NCBI GenBank assembly: GCA_025331445.1
Contig: JAIWNE010000111.1
Span: forward strand, 1 to 64,000
Source: Blakeslea trispora
Taxonomy: Eukaryota > Mucoromycota > Mucoromycetes > Mucorales > Choanephoraceae
Direction of reading: 5' to 3'
DNA: 64,000 nucleotides
Notes under the pieces: generated by a model
What the model saw: the letters and a program-made list of their open reading frames with translations, nothing else
What the model was told of the DNA's origin: nothing
Database searches by the model: none
Made by a program: the position numbers and the translations under genes
Shown: positions 12,050 through 23,111 of the stretch, in pieces
Numbering within the stretch: position 1 is the stretch's first letter
Layout of the letters: each line of letters opens with the position of its first letter

Positions 12050-12299
12050 CACATTACCTCTGGTCAGTATGGGACATACGGTAGTAAAAATTTAGCATAA
12101 CAAATCATTTTTCATTTAGCATGCGTTGGAACATTAGAGCGTTTTGACACAAACATTTTACATTAATCCCTAAGTGATAAACCTTCAAAAAAATATATAA
12201 GAAAATACAGGAATACATCGTTGATCATCATGATGGCCATTAAAACCCCTAAAAACCTTTATCAGGAAAAATTTGGGAAAAAGGTACATCACTACTTTT

Positions 12300-12474
12300 A
12301 CACTTTTCAGGTACGCGATCTCTTTTTTCGTTTATCATTTTTGTTTTGAACTTTTCTTTTGTTAATAGTCTTTGGAAACGTTTTAGCGTTAGGATCATTT
12401 GCATTTCTTCAGGCCCAATATTGCCGTATGGGCTCATAGGAATCGAAGTTTGAAGAAGTTTCCCATGTGTCATC
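12300..12474 (-). pseudogene. pol: C-terminal end of a minus-strand chromodomain Ty3 polyprotein (part 2)
   Basis: Reading across the Ty3 insertion 12475-19088, the minus strand gives REDDTWETSSNFDSYEP and IRQYW, the end of a chromodomain. A basic tail with RRNANDPNAK follows, with one in-frame TGA at the expected RR. The upstream half is at 19094-19165. The tail resembles the YWKRRNANMP end of the outer Ty3 at 23112-24382, so this is a relative of that family. Confidence 0.65.
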
Positions 12475-12981
12475 TGTGGTGATTACACCATAATTGATTT
12501 ATAAAAGATGTTCATTAAAAGATCATTGTAGACAAAGAAGTATTCTATAAAAAGAACTTCATGTATTTGAATTGGAATCATTACCTAGTTAAGTAAAGAC
12601 TAAGGGATTCACCCTGAAATGCAAGATGTAACTACTCAGACTCAGACTGAGTATCAATCAGATAAATTGCACATCCTAAATATAAATGACAGCTGAGATC
12701 AACTTCAGGACTGAGCCAATCAATCCCTTAGATCATTTCCAAACTAGTCATACATCAATAACAATAACCCTTATTATAACAAGAGCAAGTCTTTAAAGCT
12801 TGCTCATCAACAATCATTTCTACTCTCAGCTTAAATAATCGGATAAACCAATCTCAAATCATTTTGTATAAATAGTCGTTGTAAATTCAGTAGATAGAAA
12901 ACTTATCTCTCTTTATCAGAATAAAAGGATTATCAAAGTACTCACTCTCTTTTTATTCTTGCATATTACCCAATCTCTACA
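12475..12981 (+). repeat. 5' LTR of Ty3 element 1
   Basis: 507 bp with TG...CA ends. TATA-like TATAAATAG at about 12868 and AATAAAAGG at about 12921 are the likely transcription start and polyadenylation signals. It matches 18582-19088 closely. Diverged relatives lie at 50467-50975 and, reversed, at 54094-54589. Confidence 0.95.
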
Positions 12982-13024
12982 TTTTTTACTTTGAATTTTC
13001 TTTTTATCTCTGTACCTACCCAAC

Positions 13025-16000
13025 ATGTCTGCAACGCCTCTTGCAACTAACCACACTGTACCTGCTACTACGGACCCTCGTGAAGAGATGGTGAACACTG
13101 GTGAAACTACTACTCAAGAAAACCCATTGATTAAAAACACTGGAGCTATGAGTCCTGAGGAGCTAATGGAGGATATCTGGTTAGGTGAACTCGAACAAGA
13201 TGAGGAAGAAAATACTACCAACAAGGCCATTATGGAAATCAAGATAGTAATCACCAAGCTAAACAAGTTAGCCCTAGAATATGCAATCAAGTTCAGCGAA
13301 GCTCTCCTCAAGAAGAATACCAGTGAATTAGCTAAGTATCAAAAGTTAATGGATGAAACAAATGCCCAGTTGCGCACTTTTAACCAAACTCTTTATAGGG
13401 TACAAGCTTCAGCTGCTCAAGCTAACCCTATGAAGAGTGAGGTGGACCTCGACACTTCCGACTCCTTCCTGCGTTTGAATTACAAGGACTTACCCCACTT
13501 TCAATTGGAATCTTGGTCTCGCAAGCCCTACCCCAACGAACATGCCTATCAATCAGTAGACAACTATCTCAGGGATTTGGAAAAACTGGTCAATATGAGC
13601 TCTAACATCTCTTTGGTCAAGCACTGGCGACACATCCTACCCTTGGTCGTAGACGACAAACACGCAAGATGGATTCGCGATACCGTAAACACTGCCACTT
13701 GCTGGGAAGAAGCTAAGGACGGCTTCAAACTGAAGTTCAAGCCGACAAGAGCCACCGTGAACGCAACAACCGAAGCTTTAACCATGGAAATGAACATGCA
13801 AGAAACAATTGCGGATTATACCACTCGCTTCATCAACAAGTGCGAACAGGCGGGTTTATCCTTAGAAGACCGTGGTATCGTGGAACGGTTCGTGGCCTCA
13901 ATGACTCCGGAAACCTATCACCAAGTCGCCGCTTCATGGTTGCCTTTCCGAAAGAGCCAAGACCCCGCAGTATGGAACGTCAACGAAGCCGCCAATGTAG
14001 CAAGAGAACTCTTGGGAGACGTGGTTGAAGACTAATATAACTTCTACGAATCGGGTCGTATGGGAATGAAACGTGGACGCGCCCAAGCGGGATTGGACGA
14101 TAGAGGTACAAGTACTGGTGGTGTGAACAGCCGGGTGACAAGACCTCTTACCAATGGACAGGTTAGAAGACAGGCTTTTGAGTGCAAATATCATGGCAAA
14201 AACTGGACGCATAGTACAGTAGACTGTGACAAAAGAAAAAAGCCTGCCAATTCATTCTATAGTAACAAAAACCAACCTCGCTCCGCGGCCCCTGTGACTG
14301 GTCAATCTGGTACTACTACGTCCCGATGGGCACCTCGCCAAACTAATCTGTGTGACTATTGCCGTCAAGAATGGTTCAAAGGCCATAAATGTCAAGAGTA
14401 CTTCCAGAGTGAGGTGTATAAACAACGCTTGCAAAATAAGCAAGTGAATGCCATTAGAGCTTGTAACAATACGAGCAACGAGCCCATGAGACGAGTAAGT
14501 TTACCAAAAGAAAGGGAAACCGTCACAATAGTAACTGATGATAAAATTTATGATAATAAGCAGGATGACAATGAGCCTACCGATGAAGACGATGATATGA
14601 ACGAGTATCTCGGAGACGTAGAAGCATGTAAGTCACTTGACATAAATCATAGAAAAAATCAAACTGAAAACAATTTTAAAAAGGATACTCCGATACTCAT
14701 TGAGGAACAAGAACTTTGGGCCCATATAGACATAGGCAGTGAAATAACACTGATAAATAAAGCAACATTCTTAAAACTTGTTCCCACATTAAATAATAAA
14801 TATCCTGAATTACATAAAAAATTTATAAAACCAATTAATGGATTCTTAAACTTTGCTGGATCAGACAATCGTAAAAAGCGCATTGGACAAACTATTCCTC
14901 TGAATATAACATATGGAGATATCAATCTTCAATTCTCATTTGAGGTCATGCAATTTAATGAAAACATGACTTATGATATCTTACTTGGAACCGATATATT
15001 AACCAAACTCAATGTTGGATTATTCGGCGTACAATACGATTGGATCCCAAATCATATTAGAAACAAAGCAATGAATATAAACATCCAAAAAGATGATGTA
15101 GTACCTAATAGATGTTCATACGGCAATGAAAAAGAACAAAAGAGCTATATGAATCAAATACAAAACGCATTGAATCAAAATGCTTTGATCCCAAAGAACT
15201 CGTTCTGTAACTTGCCTGAAGCGGTAATCAGATTACCAATGAAAGAGGATGTTGTAATTAAACTACGTCAATACCCTATCCCATATAAACTAAGACCATT
15301 ACTCGATCAAGAGATACAAAAATGGCTGGATAATGGAGTAATTAAGGAAGCCCCAATTAACACACGATTTAACAGTCCATTAACATTGGCTGGAAAGAAA
15401 GATGCTGATGGAAATAAAACCAAGCAAAGACCATGTCTCGATGTAAGACAACTCAACAGATATTTACCCAACGATGGCTTCCAACTCCCATTAGTAAAAG
15501 AGATATTTGAAAGTCTCACTGGCTGTGTAATATTTAGCACTCTTGATCTAAAAGGGGCATACAATCAGTTTATGATCCATCCAGAAGATCAGGAAAAAAC
15601 TGCATTCACACACAACATGCAACAATATATATTTGTGGGCGCACCATTCGGTCTACGTAACATGTCAGGAAACTTCGCAAGAGTAATGACAAACATTATT
15701 CGAGGAATGCCTTACGTTCATGCCTTCTTAGATGATCTCGTAATTGCTAGTAAAAGTGTCGAGGAACATATCGGACATGTAAACAGCATAATAAACAGAT
15801 TGACAGAGGTGAACCTTATCCTTAATCCTGAGAAATGCTTCTTCTTTATGAAAGAGGTATACATATTAGGCTTTTCCGTATCTGCAACTGGCACAAGAGT
15901 AGATCAACGTAAACTCACAAACATTGACGAGTGGTAATTACCTGAAAATAGTAAACAGATAATGTCACTCATGGGTACCATAAACTACTTCCGCGATTAC

Positions 16001-18565
16001 ATCCCAATGGTGTCACAAATAAGTGCTCCAATCGATGCATTAAGAAGCGAAAAGTGTGGTATTTCCCTAAGCATCCTATAGCCAAGTCGAATTAGATTAC
16101 ACCTATAATACTAAAACCTTCTAATACAATGTTAACATTATATTAGAAGGTAGAAATCATATAAATGATTCTACGTATTTTATTGGTACTGAATTTAAAT
16201 TACAAGAGATTGATTTTTATTATAAGCCAATTTACTTTTGACTTATGAATCTTCCCTTACTTTTAATAAAGGATTCAAGGAGACTCATTTCGCTTAGCCG
16301 ACTCATTTTTTACAGCTTACTGATTCATACGTCAAATATCACAAAAAGGATGTAGCTGGTAAATGGGGCCCTGCTCAAACTCGTAGTTTTGAACTGTTAA
16401 AGAAAGTAGTTCAATCCAATAATATCCTTCATCATGCCGATACATCTAAGCCATTTTATCTGCACACAGATGCTTCCAAATATGGTATTGCTGCTGTTTT
16501 GACCCAACGTGATGAATATCAAAGAATCAAACATATTGGTTTTGTCTCACGAAGTCTCTCTCAATCTGAACGCTTATACAATACAAGTAAGCGAGAATTA
16601 CTGGCAATTATTTTTGGTATAAAGAAGTTCCATCAGTTCCTCTACGGGCGCGAGTTCATTATCTTTACGGATCATCAAGCACTGACATCGTTACATACGC
16701 AAAAAGTATTGTCACCTCTCATGTACACTTGGCTGGAAACTTTACTCGCGTACCAATATCAGTGTATCCATATTCCTGGAATCTTAAATGTTCTACCTGA
16801 TTGCTTAAGCCGACTCTACGAACCGTCTTTCAGACTGGAGGGGGAGGATGACTTTTTGACCAAAATTGAAAAAGATCGCGTCAAAGAAGAACGCAGAAAA
16901 AAGAACAAAGAAAAAAGAGACGAAAAAGATTTGATCAAAAAGTCTTTAGTCCAACAGTCACGATTACCCGAAAATAGACAGAAACTGTTTATGGGAAATG
17001 TGCGAAACTTGCATAAAGCAATGGCACAAAAGAGATTAGATCAATTAGAACAGTTTAAACAAACATACCCTCAAAAAGTAGAATATACAGAAACCTACGA
17101 AAACAAAAATGTGTATGTGACAACTGCCATAGAAATTGATTACATGACTCCACCAATGGATGAAAGGAAAAAGATCCTCAAAGATGTACATAACTTTGGT
17201 CATTTCGGAAGCGAAAGCATGGTAAAAGAAATTCACTCTAAGGGATACCATTGGCCCAAGTTGGTAGACGAAGCAAAAGACATTGTAAAGAAATGTTCAC
17301 CTTGTCAAAAATACAACATTGCCAAAACAGGATATAACCCGTTAAAGCCAATCTTAGCAATGATGCCTGGTGACCATTGGACAATTGATATGATCGGTCC
17401 TTTCACTCCTTCCGGAGAAAAACAATAGACAGCAATTTTGATCTGAGTAGATATATGTACAAAATATGTCATCATCAGACCTGTGAAAAATAAGATGTCA
17501 AGTACAATCGCCAATGAGCTCGTTAAAATTATGGGTGAATTTGGTCTCATGAAAACACTGAGTAGTGACAACGGAAGAGAATTCCGAAACTCAGTGATGA
17601 ATCACATAAGCAGTGCATTAGGCATTGATAGAAGATACTCTATACCCTATCATGCTAGATCAAGAGGCGCTGTAGAAAACTCAGTAAAAACTGTGTTACA
17701 AGTCCTGCGAAAATATGTCAATTATGAATATGCAGCATGGGCAGAATATTTACCTGTTGTACAACTTAGTATCAACTATAAAATACGAGAACGCACCTTA
17801 TCTTCAGCATTCTCATTAATGTTTGCAAGAAGATTAAACGACTTCAAAGACTACACTGAAAAAGACAGTGATGGCAATTATAGAGTTCTATCTCACGAAG
17901 AGCTCGAAGAAAGAATTAAGAAAATGGCAAATATTGTCTTACCAGCAATTCAAGAACGTACAAAGAAAATTACGGAAATGCAAGCAAAGAACTTTGATAA
18001 CAAAAATAACTTGGTTCATATCGAAAATGGTACTGCTGTCATGTGTAAGATACAACAGCCCCATAGAGCACACAAGTTAGCTCCTATCTACCAAGGACCT
18101 TACATAGTGGTACGAAAGACAGCAGCCAACAACTACGTTCTTAAAGATGAACAAGGCGAACTCTTACACAGAGATTATACCCCATCAGAACCTAAAGTAG
18201 TTGTTATTGATGAAACTCTAATTGAAGATGAAACATATGAAATTGAAGAAATTAGAGATCATAGAGGGCCAGCATCCAATCGAGAATATCTTGTTAGATG
18301 GGCTGGCTATGGTGATAGAGCTAATACATGGGAACCTGCATCATCATTTACAAATCCAGAAGTAGTTATTCCCCAATATTGGGCAAAGGTCAAAAAGCTT
18401 AAGGAAATAGAAAAACAAGCACAGACCAAGCGCACAGACGCTAGACCAACAAAATCTGGAGAAAAGCGCATAAACACTACACCGCAAAAACTCGCCAAAG
18501 CAAACGCTTTAGACATTAAGATCCTACTACAAAATAGAGATCATGACAATCCCGATTGTGATTGA
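13025..18565 (+). pseudogene. gag-pol: Gag-Pol polyprotein of Ty3 element 1 with in-frame stops
   Basis: One frame runs from the ATG at 13025 to 18565. Order: Gag capsid region (13025-14035); cysteine knuckles CKYHGKNWTHSTVDC and CDYCRQEWFKGHKC; protease (HIDIGSE at the active site, usually DTGS, so the Thr is replaced); reverse transcriptase with FLDDL at about 15725; RNase H with TDASKYG at about 16468; integrase HHCC then IDMIGP, SDNGREF and GAVENSVK (D, D, E); C-terminal chromodomain YLVRWAGYGDRANTWEPASS at about 18290. Stops interrupt it at 14033 (TAA), 15935 (TAA), 17426 (TAG) and 17444 (TGA), plus the 16055 insertion, which with its duplication is 294 nt and keeps frame. The chromodomain is expected to direct integration to modified histones. 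Inactive as it stands. Confidence 0.9.
16055..16343. mobile_element. 289-bp palindrome-rich insertion with TSD AAAAG
   Basis: It interrupts the RNase H region of Ty3 element 1. Flanked by AAAAG at 16050-16054 and 16344-16348. Ends TGTGGTATTT...AAATATCACA form a 10-bp inverted repeat with one mismatch. It contains a 36-nt near-perfect palindrome (16116-16151; arms start ACCTTCTAATA) and a second hairpin just after it. No ORF. It may be a solo LTR or a non-autonomous element. The ends resemble those of the 26776-27662 insert. Confidence 0.8.
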
Positions 18566-18581
18566 CATTGGACGGGGAGAA

Positions 18582-19088
18582 TGTGGTGATTACACCATAA
18601 TTGATTTATAAAAGATGTTCATTAAAAGATCATTGTAGACAAAGAAGTATTCTATAAAAAGAACTTCATGTATTTGAATTGGAATCATTACCTAGTTAAG
18701 TAAAGACTAAGGGATTCACCCTGAAATGCAAGATGTAACTACTCAGACTCAGACTGAGTATCAATCAGATAAATTGCACATCCTAAATATAAATGACAGC
18801 TGAGATCAACTTCAGGACTGAGCCAATCAATCCCTTAGATCATTTCCAAACTAGTCATACATCAATAACAATAACCCTTATTATAACAAGAGCAAGTCTT
18901 TGAAGCTTGCTCATCAACAATCATTTCTATTCTCAGCTTAAATACTCGGATAAACCAATCTCAAGTCGTTTTGTGTAAATAGTCGTTGTAAATTCAGTAG
19001 ATAGAAAACTTATCTCTCTTTATCAGAATAAAAGGATTATCAAAGTACTCACTGTCTTTTTATTCTTGCATATTACCCAATCTCTACA
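18582..19088 (+). repeat. 3' LTR of Ty3 element 1
   Basis: 507 bp, same ends as the 5' LTR, followed by the target duplication TCATC at 19089-19093. Confidence 0.95.
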
Positions 19089-19093
19089 TCATC

Positions 19094-19165
19094 TTCCCGT
19101 TTGTAACCTTTCCACCTCACACGATATTCGTAGTTTGGTTCGTTTTCTCTGTGTGTTATAATCCA
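19094..19165 (-). pseudogene. pol: chromodomain of a minus-strand Ty3 polyprotein (part 1)
   Basis: The minus strand reads ITHRENEPNYEYRVRWKGYK then REDDTWE, the core of a chromodomain (aromatic YxYRVRWKGY, then WE). It continues across the Ty3 element 1 insertion into 12474-12300. Sequence upstream (higher coordinates) is no longer recognisable, so only the last part of the polyprotein survives. Confidence 0.7.
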
Positions 19166-19175
19166 ATAAATCATA

Positions 19176-19670
19176 ATGATATAAAATCAGAGAATTAATC
19201 AGACTAAAGATAATGCTTTATTTACTTCAAAATTGATGTGCTATTTATACTTTTCATGAAGATGATATTTCAACTGAGATTGTAAAACTTTTCTAGAGGC
19301 CTGTAGATGATTATGATTATAACAACGAATCGGATGAGAGATGAATGATGACAGTCTTGTAAAGAAGAATTACTAAAATAGAATGATTGGCCATCTGTAC
19401 CTCAAACCTAGTAACTGGTAAATTATTGGTAAGATGTCAGTCCTGACCTTGAATGAAGGTTTATCCGAATTGAATGTCAAATGAAACAAGCTGAAGTCGA
19501 ATTAGAGAATGGTTGTGGATTCATAAGTGGTTAAATAATCATCATATATATACTGAAATAACAGATTTTAACCAGAAGTACTGACGTCACGAATTTTCTT
19601 TTCCCCCTTAATTAAAAATTGTCCAATCACATGATATGAGAATTTATTTCCCCGACTTGGATCAAGCCTA
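19176..19670. other. non-coding, possible LTR relic
   Basis: A stretch with a TGCTATTTATACTTTTC core at about 19238 resembles the CTCTATTTATACTTTTCG part of the LTRs at 24388 and 30716. The ends and any target duplication could not be fixed. No ORF is supported. Confidence 0.3.
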
Positions 19671-20653
19671 AGCCAGTGTGGGAGGGGGTTTAAGGGGGAG
19701 GATCGTCCCTCCCCCTCACGCGAAGCCAGCATTAGTTAGGAACAGTGGATTGAGCTTTAGACAGCTGGGAGGGGGTTCAAGGGGGAGGGTTGTTCCTCCC
19801 CCTCACGCAAAGCAAGGTTGAATCAATTTATTGCCAAGGTACATCTTCAAAACAATCTCATCCAAGTATTTGACAATGCAATCCTTTTGTATGTATTTGC
19901 AAATTTTACTTTCATGAATGTCCTTATAGATTGTATAGACGAAAAATTGCTTCATTTGATACAAAATAGCCTGTAAATCCAATCTCTTCTGATAAAGCTG
20001 ATTATTTTAATGAAAACATCAATAACATTGAGGTCTATAGAGTTTCAAATGAATACCTACAAACAACAAGCACAAGCAATTTTCTACCTGTCAGGTCAAC
20101 TTTAAAAGTAGGGTGTATTACAACGCTACTTAAAAAGTGTGATCCTCAAAGAGATCTAGGCAATGATTGTAGGCTAATCTTAAAAAGAATCCGTTCAGTA
20201 AGACCTTAAAGTTGCAGTGATGAATGATCCGAGCAATGATCATAAGGATTAAGTAAATTGAGGGTACTTTTGAAATAACCTTTACTACTTTGGGAGGTAA
20301 CCATCCGTTTACTTTGTTGAAAAAGCAATTTCCTATCAAGCTAAGCTTTACCATGACTATTAAAAGATTTGCTTTTCGTTTTTCTTTATTCACACATGGT
20401 CAATTATATACTACTTTTTCTCGATGCGCTGACCTTCATGAAATTTGTGCTCTACTTTAACCAAACATCAATAAAACCACTTAACATCATTTCCCCTGAA
20501 CTTCTTTTGTAAAAAGAAATATCGTTATTTTCTAAACAACACTTTATCATCAAAATATCATGCAAGTTTGAGTGTGGGTAATAAAAGTGAGAACCAGGAT
20601 CCGAATCGCAGGCGACGACGGCCGTAAGCGAGCGTAGTGAGTAGGTCGGCTAA
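19600..20653 (+). mobile_element. internally deleted, decayed Helitron directly upstream of Helitron 2
   Basis: Two G-rich 5' subterminal modules (19677-19730, 19768-19815) are followed by a degenerate helicase C-terminus and a Helitron 3' end at about 20608-20653 (GGCGACGACGGCCGTAAGCG followed by CGGCTAA, then T). It therefore retains both ends but lacks the Rep part. The 5' boundary is uncertain. It abuts Helitron 2 in the same orientation. Confidence 0.6.
20096..20470 (+). pseudogene. decayed Helitron PIF1-helicase C-terminus
   Basis: Fragments align in order with the end of Helitron 2 helicase: HPFTLLKKQFPIKLSFTMTI against YPFILTRKQFPVRPSFAMTI, then FTHGQLYTTFSRCADLHEIC against FTHGQLYVALSRVTSVSGLS. 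Multiple stops and frameshifts are present, and the NKSQGQS helicase motif is lost. Confidence 0.7.
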
Positions 20654-20972
20654 TTATAATATACTACAAAATGATCAAAAAACTACATGAATTTAATCCC
20701 CAACCCAAAATAAAAAACAAATTTATTTAAAACAGGATAATGAGCTCTGAACAGCAACAAGTTACGAGCGTTAAACCAGCTGGGAGGGGGTTTAAGGGGG
20801 AGGGTCGTCCCTCCCCCTCACGCGAAGCCAGTATCAGTATCAATATTTTATTACATAATATGCATTATCAATACGATATTTAAGTAGTCACGTAATTTGC
20901 GAAAGCGCCCATCAACAGACTTGATACACGTTTCCTTGGTCTTTTTTTCCATTTATTACTTTCATCATTACT

Positions 20973-22665
20973 ATGCCTGAATCCAATGAACCTCGCCATT
21001 GTAGTGGTTGTAGAACTCACATGCCCAATCCAGGCCGCTTTAGAACCTGCGAAAGCTGTCGTGTAATTACTTGAAACCTATGAATTAAAACTTTTTCTCT
21101 GATTTATGTAATAGGCACGTCAAACGAACACTCATCGCACTCGAAACATAAGAGCTTCTGTAGCCAGAAAACCTATGGCTTATATCTCTGAATTGAATAG
21201 ATTTAGCTCTTGGACGCCTGGCCGTATGGACAAGGTGTGCCCACATTGCAGTGCTTTACATTGGACAGCCGAAAAGCCAACCAATGTTCCTGTTTCTACT
21301 TGGAGTTGGGAGTCCTGTTGCAAGCATGGTGCCGTTAAGTTGGATACCTTGAGGGAACCACCTCAGCTTTTAAAAGATTTGTTTGTTGGTAATCATGAGT
21401 TATCTGCTCACTTTTTAAGAAATATCAGGCAATTTAACATGGCTTTTGCTTTTACCTCGGTTGGCTGCAATACTGTGAATGCAACAGGTCGATCTGGTTC
21501 TGGCCCTTCTTCATTCATGATATATGGTGAGCTGTATCATTTGCAAGGACCTGTGAACCATGTTGTTCCGCTGAGTGCATCCAACAACAGAGGTGATGTC
21601 CCTTCATATGCACAGCTGTATATCTACGATCATGCTTTCGGTGTTAGCAACAGAGCCGTCAACAATCCTGGCCTAAACGTTGATTTGATTGAGCAGCTCA
21701 CTCGCATGCTTCATGCTGAGAATGTTAATCCTTTCATCAGTATTTACAAGCATGCACATGAGATTTTGAAGGATGAATACGAGAGACAGACGTTGAGTGA
21801 AGAGGAGCCAATTCCATTCCACGTTAGACTCAGTCCTCAAATGACTATGGAATTAGTTAAAGGAAATGATAGAAGAACGGAAAACTTACCTACTACAAGC
21901 GAGATAGCAGCTGTGACTCCCACTGAGTTTGCTGGATCCAGCTTCAGAGACATTAGAATCACTTATCGTCACCATGATGAGAACAACAATGGCAATTTCA
22001 TTCGAATCAACCAAACGCATGCAGCATATATGCCTTTACATTATGTTTTGCTCTTTCCGCGTGGTGATTATGGATGGCATTGAAGATTGAGACTTACTTC
22101 TGTCAGTCGTCCTAACAGTGTTGCCGTAGTTGAGCGTCAGAGAGACAGACTCCCTCAAAGAGCTTATTATCGCTTCAGACTTCACACTAGAGCAAATGAG
22201 TTTCCCACTCTTTTTCTTTCTAAAAAGTTGTTCCAACAGTATATTGTTGATGCTTGGGCAATCTGTGATCAGAATAAGCTTGAATGGATCAGAGATAACT
22301 AAAGCAGTTTGCGGGCAGATGTGTATAACGGCCTGACTGATGCTTTGGCCCACGACAACAGAAATTTGAGCTCAATTGGTACAAAGTTTTTCTTGCCAAG
22401 TAGTTACACAGGTGGTCCAAGATTTATGGCCGAAATTTACCAAGACTCGGTGGCTTTAGTAAGACATTTTGGTAAATCCACCTTCTTCATCACGTTCACA
22501 GCAAATCCAAAATGGGAAGAAATCACTAATGAGCTTATCAAGAATCCAAGCAATCAAAGACCCATTCAAACTGCAGCAGATCGTCCAGATTTGGTTGCTC
22601 GGGTCTTCAATCTTAAGCTACGTGAGTTCATTCATGATCTCGAGAAAAAGAAAATCTTTGGCAAC
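20973..22665 (+). pseudogene. Helitron 2 RepHel, 5' half
   Basis: Exon 1 (20973-21062) encodes a 30-residue CxxC/CxxC zinc knuckle. A 52-nt intron (21063-21114) keeps phase into exon 2, which starts ARQTNTHRTR and contains MAYISELNRF, CPHC and the Helitron N-terminal domain. In-frame stops: TGA at 22081 (Helitron 1 has TGG) and TAA at 22300 (Helitron 1 has CAA). The frame is interrupted after KKKIFGN by the outer Ty3 insertion and resumes at 35135 with YKGLIRTIEYQKRGLPHCH. Confidence 0.9.
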
Positions 22666-22827
22666 TAATTTATCTGTTAAGTCAAGATGAGTTAAACAAG
22701 ATTAAGAGAGGGTTTTATTCAGTGTAGAATGAGATTGTCAATATAAATTGAGCTTGGTGACACAAAGTGGGATTGTGTGTTAAATAAATGTCTTGATTTA
22801 ATGATGCATCTAGCTTACGATACATCA
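22666..22827 (-). repeat. 3' LTR of outer Ty3
   Basis: 162 bp, identical base for base to 34968-35129 by direct comparison. Confidence 0.95.
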
Positions 22828-23111
22828 TCACCCTGGACCACCTTAAAAACCGTTTAGTTAAGATTTGAATAACATTTAGATGGACCTTGATTGAGTGTTG
22901 GATTCTTGAAGTCAGATAAATCGCTCTTGAATAATGTGTGGATGTTTTGCGAATTAGATTGTTGTTAAATTGTATGCTTTGTTCTTTGCATGTATGTACG
23001 TTGAAATTGCCCATTAAAAAAAACCATTTCATCAAAAACCTTTCGTGAGGAAAAAAGATGAAACTGGGTAAAAAAGGTTCTCCGTACTGATTGCGCTTAA
23101 TTCACAGATGT

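Larger units (their letters stand above)
12475..19088 (+). mobile_element. Ty3 chromodomain retrotransposon 1, complete with two LTRs
   Basis: LTRs of 507 bp each (12475-12981 and 18582-19088) begin TGTGGTGATTACACC and end ATCTCTACA. They are flanked by the 5-bp target duplication TCATC (12470-12474 and 19089-19093). About seven substitutions separate the LTRs. The 3' LTR is preceded by the purine run GGACGGGGAGAA (polypurine tract). A single long frame encodes Gag-Pol. It is inserted in the chromodomain coding sequence of another Ty3 element and itself carries a 289-bp insertion at 16055-16343. Confidence 0.95.

Noticed and set aside
20130..20393. 87-codon minus-strand ORF
   Set aside because: It is antisense to the decayed Helitron helicase C-terminus; a similar antisense ORF exists over the intact helicase region at 4498-4785.
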